This document shows, in pieces, positions 33,448-42,784 of a stretch of DNA of 64,000 nt. Each line of letters opens with the position of its first letter. Position 1 is the first letter of the stretch. The DNA is from Aliirhizobium smilacinae (GTDB taxonomy: Bacteria; Pseudomonadota; Alphaproteobacteria; Rhizobiales; Rhizobiaceae). Below the pieces are notes generated by a model, which was given only the letters and a program-made list of their open reading frames with translations, was not told the origin of the DNA and ran no database searches. The position numbers and the translations under genes were made by a program. The stretch spans positions 356,084 through 420,083 of the forward strand of contig NZ_VDMN01000004.1 in the NCBI RefSeq assembly GCF_006335145.1, written 5' to 3'.

Positions 33448-34803
33448 ATGACACCTTTGACGCAAAATTTCGGACAGGAAGCAAAAAAGATAGCGGTGAT
33501 CGGATCGGGCATCAGTGGCCTCTCCTGCGCTTGGCTCCTGTCGAAAAGAAACGACGTCACTCTCTATGAAGCGTCCGATCGGCTTGGCGGTCACGCCAAT
33601 ACGGCAAGTATTGATATTGGCGGCCGCAGAATTGCGGTCGATACCGGCTTTATCGTCTATAATGAGACCAATTACCCTAATCTTGTCGCCCTGTTCGAGC
33701 ATCTGCAGGTGCCGACGATTGCATCCGATATGTCCTTTGCCGCGTCCATGGACGATGGCGACTTTGAATACAGCGGTACCGGCCTCAAGGGCCTCCTCGG
33801 CCAGAAACGAAACGCATTTCGTCCGCGGTTCTGGGCCATGTTGCGCGACGTCTTCAAATTCTACAGGGAAGCGCCCTCCCTTCTTGACCGTTCCGATACG
33901 CAGGATATCACGCTCGGTGACTACCTGCGTGATGCGCGCTACTCCGCAACCTTCATCAACGATCACCTGATGCCGATGGGTGCCGCCATCTGGTCGACGA
34001 CGGCGGCGGAGATGCACGATTATCCTCTGCATGCCTTCCTGCGATTTTTCGTCAATCATGGCTTGCTGCTTCTGTCGGGACGGCCGCAATGGCGCACCGT
34101 CGATGGTGGCAGCCGGGAATATGTCACCCGCCTCGCCGCGGATTTTGCCGGAACGACCCGCCTCACCGCTTCGGTCTCCTCGATCCGACGTGCTGCGAAC
34201 GGGGTGACCGTTACCGACACGAGCGGCCGTTCGGACCTGTTTGACGATGTGGTAATCGCAGCCCACGCGGATGAGGCCCTGAACATGCTCACGGATGCGG
34301 ATCAAAGCGAGCAGGATCTGCTTGGGGCCTTCGGCTACACTCGCAACACGGCTGTTCTACACAGCGACCCGGCTTTGATGCCCAGACACCGGAATGTCTG
34401 GTCGAGCTGGAATTACATGAATGGGGCAAAAAAAACCGGAGATCAGCAGCTCTGCGTCACCTACTGGATGAACAGGCTTCAGAACCTGGACACACAAAAT
34501 CCTGTCTTTCTCACGCTCAACCCCAATCGGGAACCGTTGCCGCATCTGGTCCACGGCACCTATGATTATACCCACCCCCGTTTCGACACGCGCGCCCTGA
34601 AAGCCCAGAACGAACTCTGGCAGCTTCAGGGTATCAACCGCACCTGGTTCTGTGGTGCTTATTTTGGCAGTGGTTTTCACGAGGATGGCCTGCAGTCGGG
34701 GCTAGCCGTCGCCGAGGCGCTTGGAGGCATTCGTCGCCCGTGGAGTGTCGAAAACGAATCCGGCAGGATCAGGATTGGAGAGTTTCGCGAGGCCGCCGAA
34801 TGA
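33448..34803 (+). CDS. FAD/NAD-dependent amine-oxidase-type oxidoreductase
   Basis: A 451-residue flavoprotein. The dinucleotide fold IAVIGSGISGLSCAWLL (residues 12-28) continues into the amine-oxidase signature LYEASDRLGGHANT. The C-terminal FAD block is GINRTWFCGAYFGSGFHEDG. First gene of a three-gene operon in which each start overlaps the previous stop. In alphaproteobacteria this FAD protein-DUF1365-CFA trio is a conserved target of RpoE and is tied to membrane fatty-acid modification under singlet oxygen; its exact reaction here is inference. Confidence 0.88.
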   Translation: MTPLTQNFGQEAKKIAVIGSGISGLSCAWLLSKRNDVTLYEASDRLGGHANTASIDIGGRRIAVDTGFIVYNETNYPNLVALFEHLQVPTIASDMSFAASMDDGDFEYSGTGLKGLLGQKRNAFRPRFWAMLRDVFKFYREAPSLLDRSDTQDITLGDYLRDARYSATFINDHLMPMGAAIWSTTAAEMHDYPLHAFLRFFVNHGLLLLSGRPQWRTVDGGSREYVTRLAADFAGTTRLTASVSSIRRAANGVTVTDTSGRSDLFDDVVIAAHADEALNMLTDADQSEQDLLGAFGYTRNTAVLHSDPALMPRHRNVWSSWNYMNGAKKTGDQQLCVTYWMNRLQNLDTQNPVFLTLNPNREPLPHLVHGTYDYTHPRFDTRALKAQNELWQLQGINRTWFCGAYFGSGFHEDGLQSGLAVAEALGGIRRPWSVENESGRIRIGEFREAAE

Positions 34804-35597
34804 ATTTGACGTCCAGCATCTATGCCGGCACCGTTGTCCACACCAGGCTGAGGCCAAAACGCCATAACCTGCGCTACAGCGTCTTTTCCCTGCTTCTCGA
34901 TCTTGATGAACTGACGGTGATGGATCGGACGTTACGCCTTTTCGGCGTTAACCGGCGCGGCTTGTTCAGCTTTTGGGAAAAGGACCATGGCGCGGGAACA
35001 TCCGGCGGACTGAAGAGCTGGGTCAGCGGGCAACTCTCCGATGCCGGCATAAAGACCAATGACCTGCGCGTGAAGGTTCTCTGCTATCCCCGCATCTTCG
35101 GCTACGTCTTCAATCCCCTTACCGTCTATTTCTGTTTCGGGCCGGAAGACAAGCTGCGCGGCGTGATCTATGAGGTCTGCAACACCTTCCACGAACGCCA
35201 CGCCTATGTAATCCCGGCAAATGCCGACGACAGCGCACAGATAAGCCATTCCTGCAGCAAGGAGCTTTATGTTTCGCCTTTTGTGTCAATGGATTGCCGA
35301 TACGACTTCACCGTGAACATGCCTGCGGACAAAGTGCGGATTGCGATCAAGGAATCCGACGCAGACGGGATGTTTCTCTACGCAATGTTCCAGGGAAAGC
35401 GCGCGCCCTTCTCCGATCGCGGCCTTGCGATGGCATTTCTCAGATATCCGCTCATGACTCTCAAGGTAACGGCCGCCATTCACTGGGAAGCGCTTTTTCT
35501 GTGGCTGAAACGGGTCCCCGTTCACCGCCATGCACCCGCACTCTCGCCAAGAACGACAACCATCGTCACCCACACTCAACGGACGGAAATCCGCTGA
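34800..35597 (+). CDS. DUF1365 family protein
   Basis: A 265-residue protein. Family motifs: YAGTVVHTRLRPKRHNLRY, LLDLDELTVMDRTLRLF, LCYPRIFGYVFNPLTVYFCF and EVCNTFHERHAY. It overlaps both neighbours (ATGA with the FAD gene, TGATG with the methyltransferase), so the three are co-translated. DUF1365 proteins almost always accompany a CFA-type methyltransferase; they are thought to take part in the same fatty-acid modification, but no reaction is firmly known to me. Confidence 0.88.
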   Translation: MNLTSSIYAGTVVHTRLRPKRHNLRYSVFSLLLDLDELTVMDRTLRLFGVNRRGLFSFWEKDHGAGTSGGLKSWVSGQLSDAGIKTNDLRVKVLCYPRIFGYVFNPLTVYFCFGPEDKLRGVIYEVCNTFHERHAYVIPANADDSAQISHSCSKELYVSPFVSMDCRYDFTVNMPADKVRIAIKESDADGMFLYAMFQGKRAPFSDRGLAMAFLRYPLMTLKVTAAIHWEALFLWLKRVPVHRHAPALSPRTTTIVTHTQRTEIR

Positions 35598-36808
35598 TGT
35601 CGGATGTCGATCACAAGTTTGAGATGCCGGTCCAATCCTTTTCGCTCTTTGAGAAAATTCTTTGCCGCTGGGCCGATCGCCTGACGGCAGGCCAGTTGAC
35701 GCTCATTTTTCCAAGCGGACGCAAAGCACGTTTCCTCGGAGAAACAAGCGGCCCCACGGCCATGATCGAATTCAGGACCATGCGCCCTCTTCGCCGCTTG
35801 GCCGCGGGAGGCAGCCTTGGCTTCGCCACATCCTATCTGGAAGGTGAATGGGAAACACCGGATCTCGGCGCGGTCATGGATCTGGCGATCGCCAACGATG
35901 GGCGGTGGCACGAGATGATGAAGGCAAGCCCCTTCGCCGCGTTGCTGGCCCGTATGCGCCACCGGCTGAACCGTAATTCGAAGGCGGGTAGCCGCCGCAA
36001 CATCGCCTACCATTATGATCTCGGCAATGAGTTCTACGGACTGTGGCTAGACGAAACGATGACCTATTCCTCGGCCCTTTTTGCCCAACCTCGCGCGCAC
36101 CTCGCCGAGGCGCAGAAAGCCAAGTATCGGCGTATCATTGAGGAGCTGCATATCGGCAAGGACGATCACGTGCTGGAAATCGGCTGCGGCTGGGGCGGTT
36201 TTGCCGAAGAAGCTATTCGCGCGACCGGATGCCGAGTGACCGGCCTAACTCTGTCGAAGGAGCAGGCCGCATTCACGAAAACGCGACTGAAGCAAGCGGG
36301 TCTCTCCGACCGTGCCGATATCCGGCTTGAAGATTACCGTGACTGCCAAGGCACCTTTACCAAGGTTGTGTCCATCGAAATGTTCGAAGCGGTCGGTGAA
36401 GAGAACTGGCGGACCTATTTCGATCAGGTCAGATCCCTCCTTTCTCCGACAGGACAGGCAATCATCCAGGTCATCACGATCGCGGAGGATCGTTTTGCCC
36501 ATTACCGCAGCGATGCCGATTTCATCCAGACGTATATTTTCCCGGGCGGCATGCTGCCAAGCATCCCGGCATTCGAAAACGCGGCGCAGAAAGCTTATCT
36601 CTCTGTCGAGGATAGTTTCCGTTTCGGCCGCGATTACGAGCACACTCTGCTTCTGTGGGACAAGTCCTTCAGGGAAAACTGGCAGAGGATCATGTCTCTC
36701 GGTTTCGATGAACGTTTCTTCCGCATGTGGCATTATTACCTGCAATATTGCGCGGCTGGCTTCCGGACTGGACGCCTCGACGTCGTACAATTCAGGCTCG
36801 CCCGGTAG
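35597..36808 (+). CDS. Cyclopropane-fatty-acyl-phospholipid synthase-type methyltransferase
   Basis: A 403-residue SAM-dependent methyltransferase of the CFA family. N-terminal lipid-binding region, then YHYDLGNEFYGLWLDETMTY, the SAM loop VLEIGCGWGGFAEEA, the substrate motif QTYIFPGGMLPS and the C-terminal YYLQYCAAGFRTGRLDVVQF with the conserved Cys. It methylates the double bond of membrane acyl chains. Within this RpoE-controlled trio the product may be a methylated or furan-type acyl chain rather than a simple cyclopropane ring; that is inference from Rhodobacter work. Confidence 0.9.
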   Translation: MSDVDHKFEMPVQSFSLFEKILCRWADRLTAGQLTLIFPSGRKARFLGETSGPTAMIEFRTMRPLRRLAAGGSLGFATSYLEGEWETPDLGAVMDLAIANDGRWHEMMKASPFAALLARMRHRLNRNSKAGSRRNIAYHYDLGNEFYGLWLDETMTYSSALFAQPRAHLAEAQKAKYRRIIEELHIGKDDHVLEIGCGWGGFAEEAIRATGCRVTGLTLSKEQAAFTKTRLKQAGLSDRADIRLEDYRDCQGTFTKVVSIEMFEAVGEENWRTYFDQVRSLLSPTGQAIIQVITIAEDRFAHYRSDADFIQTYIFPGGMLPSIPAFENAAQKAYLSVEDSFRFGRDYEHTLLLWDKSFRENWQRIMSLGFDERFFRMWHYYLQYCAAGFRTGRLDVVQFRLAR

Positions 36809-37006
36809 CGGTTTGCTTCTTCCGAAGCACTCTGCGCGTCACCGCGAGGCTGAGTGTATAAGGCATGACGGCAAGCAGTTTCATAGCAACTGCCTCCACG
36901 GGAAGCGGATATCGAACCTGTTGCTCTCGAGCCCATTGACGATGGCAACTGTTGCCTCGTCTTCGTTGATCAGCAAAAGCATCGGCAAATCGTTCGTTCT
37001 CGTCAC
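36792..37006 (-). pseudogene. C-terminal remnant of a short-chain dehydrogenase
   Basis: About 70 codons in two frames. The first reads INEDEATVAIVNGLESNRF then DIRFPWRQLL and hits a stop. The other frame continues MKLLAVMPYTLSLAVTRRVL. Together they match the usual end of SDR proteins found in FAD-DUF1365-CFA clusters (E-I-F-P-R/W-R, MKLLR-LPY-LY). The Rossmann core is gone and at least one frameshift is present. It sits tail-to-tail with the methyltransferase gene, overlapping its last bases. Confidence 0.65.
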
Positions 37007-37007
37007 C

Positions 37008-37733
37008 TCACTTTACGGAAACAGCTTCTTTCGGTTTCCGTTCGATAAAGCGACGCGCAACCAGCCAGCAACCTGCCGCCCAAACGGCACCCGCGCACCA
37101 GCCGCCCAATACGTCGGTCGGATAATGAACACCAAGATAGAGACGTGACAAACCGATAATGAACGTCAGGAATATCCCTGTCGCCAGCAGGAATATTCGT
37201 GTTGCGCGGTATTGTTGGGCACGGGAAAGCAGCGCGGCCAGCGTCAGATAAGTGACTGCCGAAAGCATCGCATGACCGCTCGGAAAGCTCATATCGTGGA
37301 CCTCAACAAGATGCGGCACGATATCCGGGCGGGGCCGCGCGACACCGAGCTTGAGAGCGCTGCTGACCAGCCACCCGCCGGCGATCGAAACAAACATGAA
37401 GATGGCAATCGCAGTCTGTCGGGCCAGGTGAAGGTAGACGACAGCAAGAAGGGTCATCAGCGACAAAACCGTAACGCCGCCGAGCGCAGTAATGTCGCCC
37501 ACCGCATGCGTCACCCAGGATGGCGCGATCGGCACGGCAAGGTCGGTCGTCTGTCTCAGCGCCAGCAGAATTTCCTCGTCGAAGGCATGCGTGTCCCCCT
37601 CTAACACCTCTCCTGTCAGTGTCAGGAAAGCGAATACGCCGCCGGCCACCAAGGCAAACGTTATGAGACCGATAGGTTCGAAGGTCATAAACCGATCGAT
37701 AAATCTCCGATGGAATTGCTGATGCAATGGCAT
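37008..37733 (-). CDS. PAP2-family phosphatase
   Basis: A 241-residue integral membrane phosphatase with about six helices. The three phosphatase motifs are all present: KLGVARPRP, the FPSGHAM loop, and SRLYLGVHYPTDVLGGW with its catalytic His. Family roles are lipid phosphate or undecaprenyl-pyrophosphate dephosphorylation at the periplasmic face. It probably starts at the Met 37733. Its stop is a few bases from the SDR remnant. Confidence 0.88.
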   Translation of the reverse strand: MPLHQQFHRRFIDRFMTFEPIGLITFALVAGGVFAFLTLTGEVLEGDTHAFDEEILLALRQTTDLAVPIAPSWVTHAVGDITALGGVTVLSLMTLLAVVYLHLARQTAIAIFMFVSIAGGWLVSSALKLGVARPRPDIVPHLVEVHDMSFPSGHAMLSAVTYLTLAALLSRAQQYRATRIFLLATGIFLTFIIGLSRLYLGVHYPTDVLGGWCAGAVWAAGCWLVARRFIERKPKEAVSVK

Positions 37734-37926
37734 GCTCTCTCGCTGGCTTGGTAGGCGTTCAATCTAGATAGGGCGAAGACGCCGCCGCGCAAGAAATCGA
37801 GAGACTATGGCGACCGGTTCCTTATCCAGATAGTTGCGATTTAGCCGTCGCAGCAAATCGGGTGGAACCTTGGGCGAGGATGCTGCGTTTGCAGCACTTC
37901 TCAAAGCCAATATCGAGAGGCCTGCC

Positions 37927-39078
37927 GTGGCTCAAGTTCAGCGCGCTAACTCCGACAAAACCGACAATTCCGAAGCCAAGGAAAAGGAACCTGCCGAGGC
38001 TCATGGTCAACCAGCAGTCGACAGTGACGCGGAAAACAAGCCATCTGTAATTCGCCGGCACCCGATCTGGATCGCAGTCATCGTTCTCGCTTTAATTGGT
38101 GTGGGGGGCGCTGCTTATTTCGTCTGGCTGATCTTCTTTCATCCTTACGAAACCACGGATGACGCTTTTGTCGAGGCCCGCAGCTTTTCGGTAGCGGCCA
38201 AGGTCTCGGGTTATGTCGCCGAAATATCCGCAACGGACAACCAGCATCTGGAGGCCGGCGCCAGAATTGCCAGTATCGAGCCGCGTGACTATCAGATCGC
38301 ACTCGATCAGGCAGACGCCCAGGTTGCCTCGGCAAACGCAGCAATCATCAACGCACAAGCCCAGATCGAAGTCGCGAAAGCCTCCATCGACGAAGCGCGT
38401 GCGCAACAGTCATCTGCCGATGCAGCCCTCCAATTCGCCCGCGATGAGGCTGCCCGCCAGAAGGAATTGGTTACCGGAGGCGCCGGAAGTCTGCAGACAT
38501 CGCAGCAGGCAGACTTAAATCTGAGGCAAGCCCAGGCGACCTATACCCAGTCAGGTGCCAGCATCACATCCGCGGTGAAAAACAAAAATGCTGCCGAAGC
38601 CCAGAAAGCAAGCGCCGAGGCGAGCCTGAAGCAAGCCGAAGCGCAGCGCGAGACGGCAGTGCAGAACCTCAACTACACGACGGTGACAACGGCCCAGCCC
38701 GGCCGCGTCGTGCGGCTATCTGGCTCCAAGGGCCAATTCATCCAATCGGGGCAGGCAATCGCCATGTTCGTTCCCGACGATATCTGGGTCACAGCAAATT
38801 TTAAGGAAACGCAACTTGCCGACATGCGGCCGGGTCAGCCGGTCGATCTCGTTATCGACGCCTATCCGGGCCATCAACTGCATGGAAAGGTCGTCTCGGT
38901 ACAGCCCGGATCAGGCACTGCCTTCTCTCTTCTGCCGGCAGAAAATGCCACCGGCAACTATGTTAAGGTTACCCAGCGCGTGCCGGTGAAGATTGCCGTC
39001 GATGAATGGCCGAAGAACGTGGCCATAGGTCCCGGAATGTCGGTGGTTCCGACAGTTACCGTCAGGCCGAGGAATTAA
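37927..39078 (+). CDS. Membrane-fusion protein of a drug efflux pump (EmrA/HlyD family)
   Basis: About 383 residues. A cytoplasmic tail rich in Glu/Lys is followed by one transmembrane helix (WIAVIVLALIGVGGAAYFVW), then the DAFVEARSFSVAAKVSGYV lipoyl motif, a long alanine/glutamine-rich coiled coil (QAQIEVAKASIDEARAQQSS) and the beta-barrel part (PDDIWVTANFKETQLADM). I prefer GTG 37927 with GAGAGG in front over the TTG at 37834. Two bases before the DHA2 pump gene; together they should export drugs or fatty acids across both membranes with a TolC partner. Confidence 0.87.
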   Translation: MAQVQRANSDKTDNSEAKEKEPAEAHGQPAVDSDAENKPSVIRRHPIWIAVIVLALIGVGGAAYFVWLIFFHPYETTDDAFVEARSFSVAAKVSGYVAEISATDNQHLEAGARIASIEPRDYQIALDQADAQVASANAAIINAQAQIEVAKASIDEARAQQSSADAALQFARDEAARQKELVTGGAGSLQTSQQADLNLRQAQATYTQSGASITSAVKNKNAAEAQKASAEASLKQAEAQRETAVQNLNYTTVTTAQPGRVVRLSGSKGQFIQSGQAIAMFVPDDIWVTANFKETQLADMRPGQPVDLVIDAYPGHQLHGKVVSVQPGSGTAFSLLPAENATGNYVKVTQRVPVKIAVDEWPKNVAIGPGMSVVPTVTVRPRN

Positions 39079-39080
39079 TT

Positions 39081-40685
39081 ATGGCCATTGCGGATGCGAG
39101 CGGCGGCGCCCGGCCGGGTACCGCACGGGCGACCAATCCATGGCTTATCGCGGTCGTGGTTGCCGTAGCCGTATTCATGGAGGTGCTCGACACCACCATC
39201 GCCAACGTTGCCCTGCGCTACATTTCCGGCGGACTGGCGATCAGTTCTGACGAGGCCTCTTGGGTCGTTACGACTTACCTCGTCTCGAATGCCATCGCCC
39301 TGATCGCTAGCAGCTTCATTGCGCAGCGTTACGGCCGCAAACGCTTCTATCTCATTTGCCTCGCCACGTTCACCATCGCGTCGGTCATGTGCGGACTGGC
39401 TTGGGATCTTCCGTCTCTACTCGTCTTTCGCATGATCCAGGGTTTTGCCGGCGGAGGTATGGTACCCGTGTCCCAATCCATCCTTACCGACGCCTTCCCG
39501 CCGCAAAAGCGAGGCCAGGCCTTTGCGATATTCGGCGTGGCAGTCGTGGTTGCGCCGGTGATCGGCCCAACGCTCGGCGGCTATCTCTCCGACAATTTTT
39601 CCTGGCACTGGTGCTTTCTCATCAATGGCCCCGTCGGCGTGTTCGCATTTGCGCTCGTTTATTTCCTCGTCCAGGAATCCACCGACGCGAAAGAAAAGCG
39701 CGAGGAGATGCGGCGCAAGGGGATCAGGTTTGACCTTGTCGGTTTCGCGTTGATTGCCACCTTCCTCGGTGCACTGGAACTCGTTCTCGACCGTGGACAG
39801 GTCGAAGACTGGTTCGATTCGACCTTCATCATCGTGGCGACCGCGATCTGCATTATAGCATTAGTCATCGCGATCCCCTGGCTGATGACGACGAAAAACC
39901 CGGTCATCGACATCAGCCTGCTGGCCAAGCGGCAGTTCCTATCCTGCATGATCGTCATGCTCGCAATCGGCGCGATCCTGATCGCCACGACCCAGTTCGT
40001 GCCCCAGGTCCTTCAGGAAAATTACGGCTATACGGCCACGTGGGCTGGCCTTGCACTCTCCCCCGGCGGACTGGTGACCATGTTTATGATGTTCATGGTC
40101 GGGCAGCTGACATCGATCTTCCAGCCGAAATACCTGATCGCCATCGGCGCCGGCATCATCGCCTTTGCCATGTACGACATGACGCGGCTGAACCCCGATC
40201 TCAACTTCGGTTTCTTCGTCGTCTCGCGGCTTTATCTCGGCCTTGGCCTGCCGCTGATCTTCATCCCGATCACGGCCGCCTCGTATTACGGCCTGCGCGC
40301 GGACCAGACGGACCAGGCATCGGCATTGATCAACGCAGCTCGAAATACCGGCGGATCGATCGGCGTCTCGGTCGCCTCCAACGTTCTGGCCCATCGGGAA
40401 CAATGGCACCAGAGCCGGCTGGTGGAACATGTCGTGCCATCCGATCCGAACTATTTCAACACAATCAGCAATCTGCAGAATTTCTTCGTCGAACGTGGTT
40501 CGAGCGCAATCGACGCGCAAAACCAGGCGATAGGCTTCATCGGCTGGCAGATCCAGGAACAGGCAAGTTACCTCGCCTATATTGACGTGTTCCACGTCCT
40601 GGCGATCATCTCCGCCTGCGCCATCCCGCTTGCGCTGGTTTTGCGAAAGATCGATCTGAAATCTGGAGGTGGTCCCGCCCATTGA
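39081..40685 (+). CDS. DHA2-family MFS efflux transporter (EmrB-like)
   Basis: A 534-residue 14-helix proton antiporter. The first helix ends in FMEVLDTTIANVAL (motif D1 of DHA2), followed by WVVTTYLVSNAIALIASSFI and AQRYGRKRFYLICL (motif A). ATG at 39081 follows GAGGAA. Partner of the EmrA-like gene immediately upstream. Substrate unknown. Confidence 0.9.
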   Translation: MAIADASGGARPGTARATNPWLIAVVVAVAVFMEVLDTTIANVALRYISGGLAISSDEASWVVTTYLVSNAIALIASSFIAQRYGRKRFYLICLATFTIASVMCGLAWDLPSLLVFRMIQGFAGGGMVPVSQSILTDAFPPQKRGQAFAIFGVAVVVAPVIGPTLGGYLSDNFSWHWCFLINGPVGVFAFALVYFLVQESTDAKEKREEMRRKGIRFDLVGFALIATFLGALELVLDRGQVEDWFDSTFIIVATAICIIALVIAIPWLMTTKNPVIDISLLAKRQFLSCMIVMLAIGAILIATTQFVPQVLQENYGYTATWAGLALSPGGLVTMFMMFMVGQLTSIFQPKYLIAIGAGIIAFAMYDMTRLNPDLNFGFFVVSRLYLGLGLPLIFIPITAASYYGLRADQTDQASALINAARNTGGSIGVSVASNVLAHREQWHQSRLVEHVVPSDPNYFNTISNLQNFFVERGSSAIDAQNQAIGFIGWQIQEQASYLAYIDVFHVLAIISACAIPLALVLRKIDLKSGGGPAH

Positions 40686-40729
40686 GGCCATCGAAGGTAA
40701 GATGATCAGGCGGGGAAGAGGAGGATTTG

Positions 40730-41152
40730 ATGCCACAGACGATGCTTTCGATCTCGACGCACGGCCAAGGCCTTTATGAATTCACCAATGAGGTCGATGC
40801 ATTCATCCGCAATCACCATGTCGGTCAAGGTCTATTGACGGTGTTTGTCCGACATACGTCATGCTCTTTGCTTATTCAGGAAAATGCCGATCCCGACGTG
40901 AAGAGAGACCTGAAAACATTCTTCGGCCGGCTTGTTCCCCCGTCGATCCACCCGGACATGGGTTGGGTCGTTCATACGGCAGAAGGACCGGATGACATGC
41001 CGGCCCATATCAAGGCGGCACTGACAGCGGTCTCGATCGGCATTCCGATCAATGGCGGGCGCCTGATGCTCGGCACATGGCAAGGCATCTATCTTTTCGA
41101 ACATCGCGACCAGCCGCACTGCCGCGAGATCGTCCTTCACCTTTCAGCTTGA
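40730..41152 (+). CDS. YjbQ-family protein (UPF0047)
   Basis: A 140-residue protein. Conserved blocks: GLLTVFVRHTSCSLLIQENA, IHPDMGWVVHTAEGPDDMPA and the glycine strand GTWQGIYLFEHR. E. coli YjbQ shows weak thiamine-phosphate synthase activity, but the physiological role is open. It follows emrB by 44 bases, and GAGGAGG precedes ATG 40730. Probably cytoplasmic, trimeric by family. Confidence 0.88.
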   Translation: MPQTMLSISTHGQGLYEFTNEVDAFIRNHHVGQGLLTVFVRHTSCSLLIQENADPDVKRDLKTFFGRLVPPSIHPDMGWVVHTAEGPDDMPAHIKAALTAVSIGIPINGGRLMLGTWQGIYLFEHRDQPHCREIVLHLSA

Positions 41153-41283
41153 CAGGAATGGTCAATGGCAGCGCTGAACCGAACCTGAACGCAGCTTTGG
41201 GCATCCGTTCAGGCTGTCACGAATAATCTCCAATCATCGCCTCATAGGGCGGACAAAAAACAGCTTCAATCGGAGGACCACCC

Positions 41284-41637
41284 ATGACCAGTTTGTTCAC
41301 CAGGATCGGACTTGCCGCAATCGTCGCCCTGAGCGGCATCGCAGCCACTGCAACCACGGTGTCAGCCTCGGAACGAGGTTTCGGCCCGAATGGCGCCGGT
41401 ATATACGTCCAATATAACGACAGGCATCATGATCGCGGTCGCGACTGGCGCCGTCATAACGACCGTCCGGGCTGCTCGCCGGGACGCGCACTCGATAAGG
41501 CAGAGCGTATGGGCCTAAGGCGCGCCCGTATCGTCGATGCGTCGCGCCGTGCCATCGTCGTCGTCGGCCGCGACCGGCATGGCCGCGATCGCGTTGTTTT
41601 CGCCAATGAGCGCGGTTGCCCCGTCATCCGTCGCTAA
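41284..41637 (+). CDS. Small secreted basic protein, unrecognised
   Basis: 117 residues. Signal peptide of about 29 residues (LAAIVALSGIAATATTVSAS) then a mature part very rich in Arg, Asp and His (DRHHDRGRDWRRHNDRPGC) and a C-terminal half with repeated RRARIVDASRRAIVVVGRDR-type strands. Two cysteines may pair. GGAGGACCACCC precedes the ATG. Similar small secreted proteins occur in rhizobia but I know no function. Strong terminator downstream. Confidence 0.75.
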   Translation: MTSLFTRIGLAAIVALSGIAATATTVSASERGFGPNGAGIYVQYNDRHHDRGRDWRRHNDRPGCSPGRALDKAERMGLRRARIVDASRRAIVVVGRDRHGRDRVVFANERGCPVIRR

Positions 41638-41672
41638 GGCTTGACCTTCGACCTGAGATAACCCGATCCCAA

Positions 41673-41704
41673 AACAACCCGGCCAGTTTTCTGGCCGGGT
41701 TGTT
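41673..41704 (+). terminator. Rho-independent terminator
   Basis: Perfect 14-bp stem AACAACCCGGCCAG / CTGGCCGGGTTGTT with a TTTT loop (41687-41690), followed by TATTTTGG. The A-rich 5' side makes it bidirectional, serving both the secreted protein gene and the convergent SIMPL gene. Confidence 0.9.
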
Positions 41705-41730
41705 TATTTTGGCATTGGCAACAAACAATC

Positions 41731-42477
41731 TTATTGCTGCAGAGAGAAGGTCACGTTGACGGTAACCGAGTAAGTGCTCTCGCCGGCTGCAACCGGCACG
41801 GAATCCGCAGCCATCTCCTTTGCCATTGCCATACGCATCATCGGCTGCGCCATCGGACGGACGGAGTTCTCGCTCATCTCGATGATCCGGCCGAGCTTGA
41901 CGCCCGCGGCTTCCGTCAAGGTCTTCGCCTTGGCGAGCGCCTGGGCAACAGCTTTTTTCCGGGCTTCGGTCAGTGCGGCTTCCGGATTGTCGTTGGTAAA
42001 GCTGATCTGCCCGCCTTCGTTGACCCCAAGTTTTACCGACTGGTCAAGAAGCGCGCCAAGCTTGGAAAGATCGCGCACCCGCACAGTCAGAGCGTTGCTG
42101 ACCTGGTAACCAATGATCTTGCCCGGTTGCGAATTGCCGTCCTTGGCGTCGGTCTGCTCGTGGCGCGGAAAGATCTGGAACTGGCTCGTCTGGATATCCC
42201 GCTCCTCGACGCCGCGTTCACGCAGCGCGCCGACCACGTTGCGCATGGCGGCATTATTGGCCGTCAGCGCCGCTTCCGCCGTTTCCGCCTGCTGCAACAC
42301 CGTCAGGGACAGGATGGCCATGTCCGGCACCACCGCCGTCTCACCTTCCCCTGAAACATTGATCTGAGCTTCCCGCGGCTGCTGATTTTCCTGTGCAAGT
42401 GCATTGCTGGACAAGGGACCGGCAAGCACCATGGGCACCAGGAGTGCGGCATAAGCGAAATGACTGATTGGCTTCAT
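41731..42477 (-). CDS. SIMPL-domain (DUF541) periplasmic protein
   Basis: A 248-residue exported protein with a signal peptide (residues 1-28, ending SNALA). The DUF541 domain begins INVSGEGETAVVPDMAILSL, with the typical coiled AETAEAALTANNAAMRNVVG and C-terminal YSVTVNVTFSLQQ. E. coli YggE of this family lowers oxidative damage; related proteins bind outer-membrane or kinase partners. Monocistronic. Confidence 0.88.
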   Translation of the reverse strand: MKPISHFAYAALLVPMVLAGPLSSNALAQENQQPREAQINVSGEGETAVVPDMAILSLTVLQQAETAEAALTANNAAMRNVVGALRERGVEERDIQTSQFQIFPRHEQTDAKDGNSQPGKIIGYQVSNALTVRVRDLSKLGALLDQSVKLGVNEGGQISFTNDNPEAALTEARKKAVAQALAKAKTLTEAAGVKLGRIIEMSENSVRPMAQPMMRMAMAKEMAADSVPVAAGESTYSVTVNVTFSLQQ

Positions 42478-42694
42478 CGGTTTTTCCTTGTTCTCTAATT
42501 TTTAAAGCCGCTTTTCGTCACGCATAGCCGCGTGGGGCCGATGCGAATAAAGCGGTTCGTTGGCAATACGACATTCTACCTGCAGGTTCATTGTGAAGCT
42601 ATTGCGGCAAGCGCTTGTGACCGGTGAAGAATTGGGTTAGAGCGAGCCTCAGGGTGAGACGAACCATTGCGTCCCACCGCTGCCGGAACCGGCA

Positions 42695-42770
42695 GGGCCT
42701 GTAGCTCAATGGTTAGAGCCGGCGGCTCATAACCGCTTGGTTGGGGGTTCGAGTCCCTCCGGGCCCACCA
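42695..42770 (+). tRNA. tRNA-Ile2 (CAU anticodon, lysidine-type)
   Basis: 76 bases including encoded CCA. Acceptor GGGCCTG pairs with the 3' strand ending in GGGCCC-A-CCA. The anticodon stem GGCGG/CCGCT (first pair G-U) encloses loop CTCATAA with CAT at 42728-42730. The T arm is GGGGGTTCGAGTCCCTC. CAU could mean Met, but the anticodon arm and following CTTGGT match the AUA-reading tRNA-Ile of E. coli rather than elongator or initiator Met. It borders the decayed island. Confidence 0.85.
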
Positions 42771-42784
42771 TTTCTGTTCATCGC

